Shown piece after piece: positions 37,301 through 51,349 of a stretch of 64,000 nucleotides of DNA. The position numbers were made by a program, and so were the translations under genes. This DNA is from Plenodomus lindquistii (taxonomy: Eukaryota; Ascomycota; Dothideomycetes; Pleosporales; Leptosphaeriaceae). Location of the stretch: positions 558,001-622,000 of the forward strand of contig JANUWI010000008.1 in assembly GCA_025504975.1 (NCBI GenBank), in the 5' to 3' direction. Position 1 is the first letter of the stretch. Every line of letters starts with the position of its first letter. The notes under the pieces were generated by a model that was given only the letters and a program-made list of their open reading frames with translations, did no database searches and was not told the DNA's origin.

Positions 37301-40300
37301 ACTAAGCTATATGCCTAAGCATGTTACTATAATCTATAGATCTGCGTTATAGTAATTTTATATCTAAGTTAAATCTACTATTTTTTTTACAGCCGCTATA
37401 TTATACTTATAGGTTAATAGTTAAAAGTTAAAAAGGCCTATCTAAACTAGAGATTTAAAAATAGTTTTAGCCTTTAATAGTACTATTTTTATTCTATAAT
37501 TAGTTAGAGAGACGTTAATATAGAAGTAAGGCTATAAAGTAATAGATTATAGCAATTAAAAGGCAGCCTACGCGATAGTAAAGGTAAATAAAATTTCTAT
37601 AGCATTCTAGTTAATTTTAAAGAATACATCTAGCTCTCTGCTTCTATTAACTACAATTTATAATAGATAGATATTAATTCTGCGTGCTTATAATTTGTTT
37701 TTAATAGTTTTTTACGCTATAATTATAAAGGTAGGTAATATAATACCTATTTAGTAATAATACTAGTTTTAAAAATTAATTATATTTTTAAATAGCTTGT
37801 AAAAAGAAACCTCTAATTTATATATATATCTATTTAGACTTTATCTATAGCTAGAGCAGCTAAGTTCCTTTATATAAGACATGTTAAATAAATTAGTATA
37901 TAAAAAAAAAGTGCTTAGTAACTTTATTTATTTTATTAGAGCTATCTAAAGAGTATTTAATATAACTTTATTTTTCCTTCTATAATTACAGAGACACCGT
38001 GTTATAAACTAGCGAAAATCTTAACGCTGTAAGTAAAACTATAATAGTAGTAGAATTATAATAAAAATAAATAAAGTAAAAATAATGCTAATAATTATAG
38101 ATAAGCTTATACTAGGCTTCTAAATAATAGTATTCTATCTAAGGTTTATTTTTAGTATAGGTACCTTACTACTAATTCTTAACCTCTATATAAGTATTAA
38201 AATAGGATTAATAAGTATTTTTTAACTAACTATAAATATAAAAAGCTTTTGCGGTCGCTTTATATAGTGTAAAAATAGCTTTTTAATAATTAAAAGTAGA
38301 AGCTTTAATAAATATGTGTAGCTCTAGACTTTTTATTAAAAAATTAGAATACTAAGTTAGATAAAGTTTGCTATATATATAAGCTAGTATTTATTTATAG
38401 CATTATTTACTTACTAGTATTTTAAAGGTTTATCTAGAGAGCTAGCTTATAGTAACGCAGAGTTTTACACTTTTAGTAAATACTAAATAAAGAAAATATA
38501 ATATATAATAGCTATAATTATACTCTAGAGTATTAGTTACGCTTATATAGACATTTTACTACTCTATTATTCTTTTTTTTACTATTTATGAAGTCTATAA
38601 TTATGTAAGTTAGTTTTTAGTTATCTAGTATAGGTGTTGCGTTTATAGCTCTAAAATCTAAACTCTAGAAATATAAACATGTTAATAGCTACGCTTTAAA
38701 TAATAGAAAATAGATACTACTTTAAAACTTTATAATACTATACTATAACTCTACTTTTATTAAAAATAAGTCTACTAGATATTCTGTATCTATATTTATA
38801 TAAGGTTTAAAAATCTATATTTAGTTATATTTCTATGTATAACGTAGTAAAGCTTAAGTAGTTAGAAACTTTTATACTAGACGTAAATAAAAGAGTATAG
38901 TACTTTAACCCTCTATATAATTTATTATAGAATATAGACAAGTTCTAGAATCTACTAGGTTAAAGTATAAAAATAAGCTTAATAGGTAGAGATATACCTG
39001 CTCTATATTAGAGATTAAAAGATATATAAGAATATTTTAGTAAAAAGAAGAATTGTTACTATACATTATAAATATACCTTATAGGAACTTTTCTAGTTAA
39101 AAGAACGTTAGTAGAAGCCGCGTATATAATAATAAATTATAGTATTACTAGAGTACACTACTATAGCTATAGTATTATTAATTAACTATAGCTATAAAAG
39201 CTATAGCTAAGCCTACTCTAAAATCTACAGCTCTAAAAGAGGTTTATTATATTATTTAGTATTTCTACAGCTCTACATTCTTAAGCTAGAGTTAAAAGCT
39301 ACTAGCATTTAGAAAAGAATATTCTAGACTGTACTATTAATCTCTATATTTATATTTTTTATTTTAATAATAGAATGTAGAATAAAATAAGATTACCTTT
39401 TAAAAATGTACTACGCGTAGTTATTAAAGTAAGCTAGATGTTTAAAACTAGTTTTTAAGTTATTATAAAGAGGGAATATACTAGAAAGGTAGAATTAGAA
39501 AGAAATAAAAATGTAGTATTAATAGGGCATTTTTCTAATACGCTATTAGCCTTTATAATATAACTTTTAGTAGTTAGAATAGGTATATTTATAGTAGTAT
39601 TAATTAAATTATAAAATAGTTAATATAAAGTTTATTTAAAGCGTAGAGACTATATAACGCGCACGCGCCTTTTACTTTATACTTTTAGCTATACTAAAGG
39701 CTTACTTTTATAGTTTTTAACTATAGCTAACGCTAGTATTATATAGCTAGAATTATAAAAATTTTATTAGCGTCTCTATCTTTTAGAAGTTTTACTTTAA
39801 AAATTCTTTTTTTTAATTATTACGCACTTTTGCATGCTTTATTACAGTAATCTAAAGTAAAGTTAATTTTAACTATAGAAATTAGTAAGTAGTAAGAGTA
39901 AATATACTATAATACTATTACTAATAGCCTATAACTAATAGTACGCGCTATGCTATGTACTCTATAGCCCTTTTAAAATTCTCTATACTACTATAAATTG
40001 TTCTATATTCTAATTATTACTATAAAAAAGCTGCTTATATATTATTATTTAGTTATAAATAAATATGCTTAGCTAGCTTACTTTATAGCATACTATATAT
40101 AAGCTTCTATTTAAGCTTAGATTATAGTTAAATAATATAGCCTAAATTTACAAGCTAATTTCTAATAGAAGAAGACGTTAGTATTATTAGTAATTAAAAT
40201 TAGTTACGTTTAAAGCGCCTAGCCCCCTACTTAGTATAGTTAGCGTAGTTAGTTAGAAGTATTACCCCTGCTTTAGAAGCTGCATTATTACTTTTATTAC

Positions 40301-43140
40301 TAGGCGTTTATTATATATTCTAGAGTCTAGTATTTATAAACTAATAATAATAAATGTATTGTTTTTATCTGCGTTTAAAAGTTATTTACACGCGTAATTC
40401 TATAATAGAAACTATCTATAGATTACCTAATACTATATTACACGCTAGAATGTTATCTCTCTAGTATTTAGTATATAAATAATAATAACTTTCTATAGTT
40501 TTCTAGAACTATTAGCTATATAGACCTTTAGTATAGTCTTTTACGCCTATTATTATAAACTAGAGACTATTAAACTACTTTCTAATTAAAATATACCTAA
40601 TTTATAAAACATAGCTTATTTTTACTATATAAAGTTATTAAAGGTTTATAGTTATAAATATAATAGTATAGGCAGTATAGAGCTAGGCTTTAGATAGTAA
40701 ACGTAATAGATAATATATAACATGCTATAAAATTAGTAACTATAGTTTATAATTTTCTAGTAGCTATACTAAAAAATAGAATTATAATAAATTATTTTAT
40801 AATACCTGTGTTAGGGACCTAGTCTATTAGTAGTTAGATAGAGTAACTTTATTAGTTATTAAAGCTTAGATTTAATAGCTATTATTAGGTATTTATACTA
40901 CTTTACTAGTACTATAGCTGCCGCTTGCGTTTTATAAAATATAGCTATAATACGTAATAGTTTACTATTTTTAAAGCCTAGTCTATATACTATAGGCTTT
41001 AAAATATAGATTATAGAGAATAGATAACTATATTTAGAGTTATATAATTAGACAGCGTGTACTATACTACAATTTATAGTCTATTTTTTTACTATTACTA
41101 TAAAGTTTTTAATAAAGCTATAGTTTTTTACTATATATAACCTAAAGTTATTTTAAATAGATTCTTTACTAGTTTATTCTAGCAAAAATTAGCTACAGGG
41201 CACGCTGTAGCAACTTTATAATATAAAGTATTAGTTATACTTTACTATAAATAGTTAGGTATTAGTTTTAGACTTTTATAAATATTTTAATTATTTAAAG
41301 GACTTTTTTTTAGGCTATATATATGCAAGTTCTAACTTTATTTAAAGAGTACTATACTAGAGTCTAACTAATATATACTTAGTAGGGAATTAGTTATATA
41401 TATAATAAGTACCTAGTACTAGAGGTTTAGTATAGTTAAACCTTTTAAAATATTAAGCGTTTTATTAATAATTATTAAGATTGCGTTAGTAATATCTATC
41501 TTTTAAGTAAAAAAAATGTTTTTTTTTTACTTTTTAGTTACTACGCTAAGTTTTTAGAAACTAAAGTTTATATAGAGATTTAATGTAATAAGAATATCTA
41601 GATCTTTAATTTATTAATACCTAAGCCTTTAGTTAGCCTCTAGCGCTTTTTATTAGATATAATACTAAGCTCTACTAGTATATAGACATAATAATAGAGA
41701 ATCTAGTTTTTAGTTCTAGAATAATAAACGTAAACGTACTTACTAAGCTCTAAAATTACTCTCTACTATTTTTAGTTATAAACTACTTCTTTAAACAATC
41801 TCTAGTAGAGTTTTACGTCTATTCTCTAATTACGCCTCTATTAGAATTTATATTAGGAATTAGTTAGTACTTTTTTATACTATAAATATTTTCTAGTACT
41901 TTTAATAAGTGCTTAGTTACTTTTAATTTCTCTATAGTCTTTACTATAGGTATATAATTTAGATAATAGAAAGTTAATATATTCTAAAGTTTTAATAATA
42001 AATAATACATCTAAATATTAGATAATAAATATAATACTTAGAACTAGCTGCTTAAAAAGCTACGTCCGCCTCTATTTTACGTATATAGATGCTATTACTA
42101 TAGTATTATATATAGTAGTAAAAATAGTAATTTTAAACTACTTTTTAGGTTTTCTAAAATAGTATATTATATATACAACGCGCTATAGAATATAAGCATT
42201 TAATTCTCTACTAGAGCTACTAGAGAATAATATTAATAACGCAGTTCTATTATATAGAATTTTACATCTCTAACAGAACTAAACGCTTAATACTCTAGAA
42301 GGATAGGGATTTAATAGTATATAAGTATAAAATTCTTCTACTTTAGCTTCTCCTCTATATTATAGTATAATGTTATAGGGAAAAACTTGCTTATAACTAT
42401 TTCTAAAATAAAAAGGTAAAGAAACATCTATACTTATACTAATAAGTCTACTAATTATTAAGCTTAGGTTTAGACTGCTTTGCATCCTTTCTATATTAAA
42501 TATAATAGTTATTAACTATTACTTTAGTATAAAAGTAGCTTATATACTAGCGTTTAATAGTAGATTATATACTTATAGTAAATCTTTAATATTAACTACC
42601 TACTATTATAATATTTATAAACTATTTCTAGTACTTTATAGTTTTTAGACCTAATTTATATATACTATTAAGTGCTACTTTTACTTTATTTTATATCTAG
42701 AGTATATTAAACGTGTATTCTATTACCTTTATCTCTAAATTTATAACTATTATCTATAGAGTACAAAAGTATATAACCTTATAAAATTCTTTTTTTATAT
42801 AAATCTATAAGCATTTTTAAATACAATTAAGTAGGCTTTAATCTAATTCTATTTATTATTACATCTCTATTAATTTATAAGCAGATTTTTTTTACTTTTA
42901 TATTTTTTAATATTACCTACTGTTGCAGCGCTACTAATTTAGTATATAAAAATAAGTTCTATAGTAGTATCTAGATATATTAAAAGAATTACTAGTAGAT
43001 TTATAAATTTATTAGCTTTTTTACCTACTACTACACTAATAAATGCGTCTAGTTCTAAAGTTCTATAGACTACTATATCTCTAATTTTATTACCTGCTAT
43101 TTCTAGCCTATTCTAGTTAAAGTTATAAAAGAAAAACTAG

Positions 43141-45380
43141 TCTATTTAGAAGTATTATAATAATACAGCGCCTAAAATAGATAATAGGAAACTTACTAAG
43201 TAGTTTAGCAAGCTAGATGCAAATAGCGTTGCTGCAAGTAAAGAATTTAAAAAAAATAAAAAAAATAAAGATAATACTATAGTAGATAAAGGGGATAAAG
43301 ATTATCTACCTATTAATCTCTACGCTAGATAGGTTGCAGCGCTCTAGGCACGCAGAATAAAAAAACTACGTCTGCTATATATTAAAAGTAAATAGCAGGA
43401 TATATATAAGCTAGTAAAGATATAGTAGAGTATAGAAAGTAAAGATCTAAATTCTACGTAGTAAAATATTATAGATAAACTATAAAAAAAGATTAAAAAG
43501 AAATGCTTTAAGCTTACAGGTAAAAAAGTAAAGTAGAAGAATAGTAATTATATTAAACTTATTTATAACAAAGCTATAGAGCTTAGTAAAGGCTCTAATT
43601 CTAAAATATAATTTTTAGAGGTAGCAGCTAATACATAGGCTATTAAGCAAGTAAAAGAAATAGTAGTAAATAAGTTATATAGGGATTTTAAATTCCTATA
43701 AAAGCTTATATAAGGCTAAATAAAGGGTATAGCTATAATAATAAATAAAATATCTCTTTTTAAAGTAAATCTACCTACTATTAGAAACACTAAGGAAGAA
43801 GCTAAATATTCTAAAGCTATAAAAGAGTAATAAAATCTACTTCTAGACAGATTTACTATCTTTTAGAAAAAGCTAAAAGAGTAGAATATACTACTTTAGT
43901 CTATTATATCTAACTACTTTTAGCAGACGTTTAAAATAGTAGTTAATAAGAGTCTAGAAGCTTAAAATTACTAGTAGAGTACTATTACTAAGTTATAATA
44001 GCTAACTAAAAATCTAGAAGAAATATAGAATATAGCTGCGCTTTAAATATAGATAATTATTAAATTTATAAACGCTTTACAGATGCCTAAAAATACTATA
44101 GTTAACGCTATTAAAGCTTATATAGACTTTTTTAGAAAACTAGACTAGCGTATTAAATTATATAATATAGAGTATAATCTACTAAAAACTATAGAGTAAA
44201 TACTACTTAAGACATTAGAGTCTATATAATTAAACTAGTTCTAATATAAAAGTAATACGCTTATAATTAAAGCTATAAAACTATAGAAATTTCTTAAGTA
44301 TTAGCCTCTAGGCGTAGTATTACTATAGTAGATAGAAAATAAAAAAAGTTCTATATTTAAGAAATTAGTAGTACTAGAAGTACTAGAAGCACTAGAAGCA
44401 CTAGAACCTTAGTATTCTAGTAAAGGCAAAGATTTTATAGAATTAGAATCTTTAGGTATAGCAGCGAAGAGGCGCTTTAATACCCCTCTAGTAACTATTA
44501 CTTCTAAAGTAACTGTAGGCTTAGAGTTATTAAATACAGTAGTAAAAAAAAGCTTAAATAGCTCTCTATTAACTAAAGCTAGATAGATAGCTGCTACTCT
44601 AGAAACTATAAAAGCACTCTAGAGGTTACTTATAGAAAATAACGTAATTAAAATATTTAATTACTATAATAGTAAAATAGAGTTTAGTAGTTATATAGTA
44701 ACACGTTTTTTCTATACTAATAGCTTCTACTTTACGCGTTTTATTATTAATACTAGTATAACCTAATAACTATACTACGTAGTAGTTTAAAGTAATAAGC
44801 TCTACTCTAAAAAAGTAGAATTATTATTAAAAATATCTTCTAAAGATATAATATTTAATTTAAAAAATAGAAAAATCTAAATTAGAATAAACCTAACCTA
44901 TTTTAAAAAGGTAGGTTTATATGTAGTTAAATTACAATTAGACTTATATAAGCTAAAGGCTAGATTAAAAGTACGTTAGCTAGATACCTACATATAACTC
45001 TAGTATAAAAATAGTAAAGTTAAATAGCTTAGTAGATTAGAGTACATGCAGTTTATTAGAAAGAAATATACTAAACACTATCTAGAGACCTTAACTACTA
45101 GGTATAAGTAATAAACTAAGTATATAAAATAGTATAAATAAGTATTAATATACTCTACTACTAGAGCTACTTTAAGCAATTTTAATTAGAAAAACACGCT
45201 CTAGTTGTTTCTAAATTCTATACTTTTATTTTTAGACGTAACCTAGAGTAACACTAATATAGAGGAGAATATAGACTATAAGCCTAAATTAGATAGTAAC
45301 TCTAAGTCTAAATCTAGAGCTAGATAAGTAAAGTAGGGCGATTTAAACAATTTAAAGATTTTAGAAAGGTAACCTTTTAT
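43141..45380 (+). pseudogene. Long degenerate reading frame, RIP-mutated coding relic (unidentified)
   Basis: From 43141 the first forward frame (codons starting at 43141, 43144 and so on) can be read for about 740 codons with only TAA and TAG stops and no need for a frameshift. TGA is rare everywhere in this DNA, so its absence proves little. However, in two sampled stretches (43171-43310, 43700-43860) this frame had the fewest stops of the three forward frames (for example about 1-2 against 4 and 12). The plus strand is unusually A/G-rich here, and the translation is Lys/Asn/Ile/Leu/Glu-rich with plausible helical stretches. TAG and TAA would be former CAG and CAA. I cannot name the protein; a transposon gene is most likely. 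Confidence 0.4.
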
Positions 45381-48300
45381 ATTTTATAAAGAGTAAAAAG
45401 TAAATAATATATATTTTAGATAGTATAGTTAATAGTAATGTTTATTATTAATAATATAAGATAGTAGTATTAAAACCTAGTCTAGACTGCTAGTAACGCG
45501 TCTAAATTACTTAATATTTCTAATTAATTTACTAGACTAATTAGTGTATAGAATAAAGCTTTAACTATAGTATTATATTAATTATATAGATGTACTATAT
45601 TATTATAGTTCTACTATACTTTTATTTATATAGGTAATACTCTCTAATACAGGACTAAAAAATAAGCTCTAAAATCTATCTCTACTTTTATCTATACTAT
45701 ATTCTAGAATATTCCTATATAGCCTTGCTAATTAAAAAATACTCTATACTATCTATATTATTAATAGTAAAAGCTGTTTGTTATATCTAAACACTAATAC
45801 TATTCTACTAATAGAGTTATTAAAGAATATAGGTATAGAAAGAAACGCGTAGTAGACTTTATATTTAGAGCTAATAATTATAATTTCTAGTTTTATAAAA
45901 GTAGAGAGGTTAGAAAAATAGTTATTAGTTAAAGTAGTTTACGTGCTAGTAGAGGCTATATTAATAGCTTTATTAACTAAAAAAATGTTACACTTAGCGT
46001 GTATTATATACTAAGCTAGATCTACCTTTTTATATAAACTTACTACTATCTAGATACTAATCTAGACCTACGCTTTAACAGCTCTGCTATTAGATAGCTT
46101 AATTTTAATATCTAAAAATAGTGCTGTAGCTTAAGTAAAGTTATCTATTATATAATTTATAGTAGTATTCTATAGATAGTTATAGAGTACAGCGTATTCT
46201 AGATAAAAGTAAAAGTAGTAGAAGTAAAAGTTAGTTTTATAAAAGAGATATTTTTTAGTGTTTAATAATAGGTTTATAGCTCTAGATAGATATATAGGTT
46301 AAATACTCTATAATTACACGCTTTTATATTAGAATCTATTATAGCTATAAAGTACTAGAGTAAAGTCTAATAGTAGAACTATAACGTTAAAATACTATAT
46401 ATTTTTATTTTTATTATATATAGTATAGAGTTATATGCTCTATAATATAGCTTTTACCTAGTTAATAATAAGCGCGTACTAGTTTACTAACTATTTATTA
46501 CTTTTATTATAGGCCTTATTATTAATAGGCTTGTATAGTAAAGCAGTATAGAAAGCTAGCTCTATTTCTAATATAGTTTAAAAATAGAAAGGTATAAATT
46601 GTAATGTAAAGTAATAGCCTAGCCTTTATTATAATACGTAAAGTTGTAGTATAATATTAATAGAAACCTATATTAAAGGGTTTAAAAGAGAATTTTATAA
46701 AATAGAGAGTTAGGCAGTTTTAAGTAGCATTTTCTACTATATTAGGTTTATAGAGCGCTTGCTACTAGCACTAAAACTACTAAATATAGTCTAATTATTT
46801 AGCTTAATAATACTATTTACGCGTAACGCGCTTTAGCTAGATATAATATTATTATTTTTTTTCTACTACTTAGAACTTTTACAGCGTATATATTAGAAAT
46901 AATTTAATTTAGAGTTACTATTATATTAATGTTTTTATTATTAAAAAGGTATTTAATTAGAGAATAATAATTACTCTAACTCTAACTACGCGCAGATACG
47001 CGTAACTATATTATTAGCTATTAGTAATAGAGGTAGAGAGAAAAGTATAGTTACTAGAGTTAGAGAATTATAGGTAATAAATAGGTAGTATATTAGCGCT
47101 GCTTATATTACTAGTATATAGTTAGTAAAGTAATAGCTACCTATTATATCTATACGCTGTATAGCTACTAGTAGGTAGCACTAAAGTATTTTAGTAGCAC
47201 CTACTTTTTTAAATGCTAATCTATATACTAAATTTTATATTAATACGCTACTACTTTCTACTCTTTAGAAAAAACTTCTATAATATAATTAGATTATTAA
47301 TAACTTTACTAGTAGAGCTGTATTTGCCTTTCTAATACTTATAAATAATATTTCCCTCTACTTCTACTTATAAATAAAGAAACTAACCTTTGTAAAAATA
47401 GGCTAGAAACTTTTCTTTATTATTAATAGTATAAAGTTCTAAGAATAGTTAATAGCCTATAATAATATAGTAGATAGTAAATTCTAGAGTAAAAATATCT
47501 ATTTATACATCTGCGAAATCCTTATTATAGTAAAGCATAAATAATTCTGTATTTTTAGAAGCTTTTTTATTATAAATTACTTTTCTATTTAACTCTAATA
47601 GTTAGCTCTAGAAGTTATAGAGCTTAACCTAAAGCTTAATATTAAAAAGGACGTTCTAGACGTTAATGTTATATATTAAAACATTCTTTTTATAAATATA
47701 GGTAACTTCTTCTATAGTCTCTCTAGTAAGCCTAATTTTCTTTTCTTTTATAATATCTCTTTTTTAAAAATAGTTTTCTAATAATCTGCAGGGCGTATAT
47801 TCTAGAAGTAGCCTATTTTTATACTTCTTTTTAAATTTAATAATACAAGGATGCTTGCCTAATTATTTAAATATAGTGTATTTAATATTAAAAGCAAGTA
47901 ACAGGCCTTTAATATATAGGTACTTAAAAACTATTAATTTATTAATAAAACTAATATAATAGTAGCTGCTAGTAGTAATAATATATTATATGCTTTTTAG
48001 AAAGTAGGGTTTAATATATATAATATTATCTATATTTTAGTTATAGAATAGCAGAATGTATTATAGTAAGTTATTAATATAATTATAAAAAACTAAAAGT
48101 AAACTCTCTATTTAAATAGCTTTATAAGCCTAGACTATAAGAATTATATAAGCAACGCTAGCGTATAGATACTTTTAGAAACTAGAAGAAATAAAGGTAT
48201 AGCTAACGCTTAATTTATTATACTACCTATTTTATTATATAGCGTAATAACGTCTAGCTATAAAAGATTCTACGTTTTATAGCTTTATTTTATAGCTAAG

Positions 48301-50168
48301 TTATTAAAATAAAATAATATTATGCTTTATTTTCCTACTACTATTAATAAGCTTTTTTTTAATTACTATTTCTAAAGTAGAAGCTTACTTATAGAGGACT
48401 ATTAAAGCTTTTTAACACTTTAGATATATTATGCTAGGTGTTTTATTAGTAGAAGTACCTATATTTTCTTTATTAATCTAATTACTATAATAAATTGCAT
48501 AGAGTATAGAGATCTATTTTATAATTTTGTATTTTATTACTATAGTACAGTTTTTATATATTATCTAAATTTAATGTCTTTTATATATCTTTATAAGTTC
48601 TATTTAGATATTAGTAATAGAATACTATTTTACTTTATTAACTAACTTTAATATTACAATTTAATAAAGGGATTATACTACCTATAAAAGATAATATAGA
48701 TGTAAGTTAATATTTAAGCTATACTATTAAGTAGTATAACTTTATACTTTTAAAGCCTTCTCTATAAGCTTTTTTATTAGTTAGAATAATTAATTAAATA
48801 ATAAATAGATGTAATATATATACTACTAATAGCAGATAAAGCATTAGTTACTCTAGCTATACTAATTAGGTATAAAAGTAAAAGCAGCTTAGCTATAGTA
48901 TAAATGTATTTACTATAACTAAACTAGAAGTTTAAATTATCTAGTTATTTATCTAACTATAGTTTAGTTTTTATTTAGTATACTTCCCCTACCTAAGTAT
49001 ACTTTATAATTAAAGACAGCTGTAGTAGTAGAGAAGAGTAGAGTAAAGAAGGCTTTAGACGTAATAGTTAGTAGATAAAACGCAAAAATAGAGCTTTAAC
49101 GCTAGGGGATAGTAATAAACGTATTTTAGAGGTAGGTTAGTAGAATATTTACATTTATATTAACTATTAGCACTAATCTCTAGGTGCTAAAATACAAATT
49201 AGTTTAGCCTAGTTTAAATAATCTAAAGAGGTTTTGTTAATTTATAAAATACTACTCTTTTTAATAGGTGTATCCTTTTTAAGTTATACGTAGACTTTCT
49301 ACTAGTTAGCTAGTCTATTAAACTCTATACTTAGCTAAAACGCTTTTATAATACTATAACTCTAGTAGCCTTCTAAACACTAGTAACTATTTTATATCTA
49401 ACCTTTACTACTATTATTATAGCCTAATTATAAAGTAGTAATTTTTACTTAGGCTTCTATTTTAGTATACTTTACTAAAGTACTATTAGCTATATAAAAC
49501 TATATGTTTTTACACTTTTTATTAAATACTTTAGGCATTTTAATACTAATAAGTAACTAAAATGTTTTTATAATACTATTAATCTATATTTATTAGCTTT
49601 AGTATTTAAATTCTATAGAGTTATTACCTAGTTGTATTTTATCTAGCCTAATTTATAAATTGTTATTACGTTAGAAAAGGCCTTTAGTTTTTTACTATAA
49701 AAAAAGGAATATAAATTGTGTATAGTTTCTTTTATACTATTTTATTAAGCTTTCTTTTTATATTTATTCTAGAGTTTCTATATTTTTACTTTTAATAGTA
49801 ACTTTAGATAGATGTCTTTAGTAGAAGAACGTTCTAAAAGGTTTTCTATAGTATATAGATTAAGTAATAGAGTAGGTATTAGAAGTACTATATAATCTAA
49901 TATAATAGAGCTATTATAGTTTACTTTAGGCCTAATAATCCTTTCTATATACTTTAAAAGCAGTGTCTAGCAATTGCGTTTATATCTCTATAGCTTACTA
50001 TTTATAGAAAATAGACGTTTAGCTATTTAAAATTACATATCCTTTATAAAGGCAACTAGTAAAGAATATAAAAGTAGTAAAGAGATAGATATAGGACGTT
50101 CTTTTACGCGTAAAAAGAGTATAATTTATTTTAACTTTCTAATTAACGCCTAGTTATTCTATTAGTAG

Positions 50169-50400
50169 AGCTTAAGTTATAGCTATAGTAGAGTTTAGTT
50201 ATAGCTATAGTAGAGGTTAACTATAGCTATAGTAGGGGTTAACTATAGCTATAGTAAAGGTTAACTATAGCTATAGTAGAGGTTAACTATAGCTATAGTA
50301 GAGGTTAACTATAGCTATAGTAAAGGTTAACTATAGCTATAGTAAAGGTTAACTATAGCTATAGTATAGGCTAATTATAGCTATAATTATAGCTATATAT
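50169..50400. repeat. 22-bp minisatellite, about 10 copies
   Basis: The core ttaactatagctatagta repeats every 22 bp with the variable linker a/g-a/g-agg between copies. The first two units and the last are more diverged. The repeat is locally near-palindromic (ctatagctatag). It lies about 720 bp left of copy 2. The unit is the reverse-complement relative of the array at 12433-12557. Confidence 0.9.
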
Positions 50401-51118
50401 TAGCTATAGTAGCTTATAAAGTCTCTGCTAACAAGCTGCTTTATAAAAAAATCTAATAAAGCAGTTATTAGTAGATGTAACTAGCTCTAAGGTATTATAC
50501 GCACTATTATAAATCTTTTTAATAATTATAAAAGTCTGCTAGAAACCTAAAAATATAGCTACTTATATTATCTCTTTAAGCTAAAATCTATACTAAAGAA
50601 AAATAACGTAAGTGCTATAATATACCTAATTAGTACTATTAAATTATTCCTTTAAAACTATTTAAAAACGTCTACTATTTTATATATAATAACTATTTCT
50701 AATATATTTTTTAAAGTTAGAGATTAGGTCTGTGTCTAGATTATTACGCCTAAAAATACTATTATAAATAGAAAATGCCTATACTAGGCAGATAGAAGCA
50801 ACTTTATTACTAGAATAATAATTTTAAATAAGAAAAAAGAGCTTCTATACTACCTAGCTAGAATATATAGAGACTTTAAAAAATATATAATTAGTATAGG
50901 TTCTATATTAGATTATAGAATATTACTACTTACTAACCTTTTATTTAGAGTTTTTTAAAGCACCGCCTAATTAGCAACAAGGTTTTTTCTAAAATAGTAT
51001 TTAAATAGAGGTAATAATTATTATAGAGCTAAAAAGTAGTAAACTAAATACTAGTACTTATTAAAAATAAAGGTATTTATACTAGAAGCGCTTTTTTTAC
51101 GTATACTGTATTAGAGTT

Positions 51119-51305
51119 TGTCAGATGCACGGTACTATTGAAAGTGCACGAATATTGATGAATTTGATGAGGGTTGAGATCATTGATTGTGTCTTCTCCG
51201 AGCGTTGCTCAGGAGGCTAGTTTTGTCGCGTCGGCTGCAGGGTGCGCTAGCGCACCCTGTGCCCCGCTTATCTACTGGCTCTAGAATAACTCCGTCAATC
51301 TGACA
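51119..51305 (-). repeat. 3' LTR of copy 2 (187 bp)
   Basis: It is identical to the other three LTRs except for G at 51237 (plus strand), where the others have A. In element orientation this is T to C, and it breaks the outermost pair of the 24-bp palindrome. Because three of four LTRs agree, the C is the derived base. Confidence 0.95.
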
Positions 51306-51314
51306 CACCCCCTT
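51306..51314 (-). promoter_or_regulatory. Polypurine tract of copy 2
   Basis: On the minus strand it reads AAGGGGGTG directly before the 3' LTR, identical to the tract of copy 1. Confidence 0.85.
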
Positions 51315-51349
51315 CAGCCTGGAAGCTATTGCTGGCTGAAACCTTTCTC

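Larger units (their letters stand above)
9724..51118. repeat. AT-rich, RIP-mutated repeat DNA, central block
   Basis: This is 41.4 kb with no intact gene and the same TpA-rich, CpA/TpG-poor composition as the left block. Within it I can point to a 22-bp minisatellite at 12433-12557, a 60-bp direct repeat at 20823-20976, a 43-bp direct repeat at 26767-26883, a 168-bp repeat with coding character at 31061-31396, a long A-rich degenerate reading frame at 43141-45380, and a second 22-bp minisatellite at 50169-50400. The remainder is presumed to be nested old transposons, but none could be assigned to a family by eye. Confidence 0.85.

Noticed and set aside
51119..51305. Solo LTR or separate element at the left end of copy 2
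   Set aside because: It is followed at once by the polypurine tract and pol of the same element, so it is the 3' LTR.
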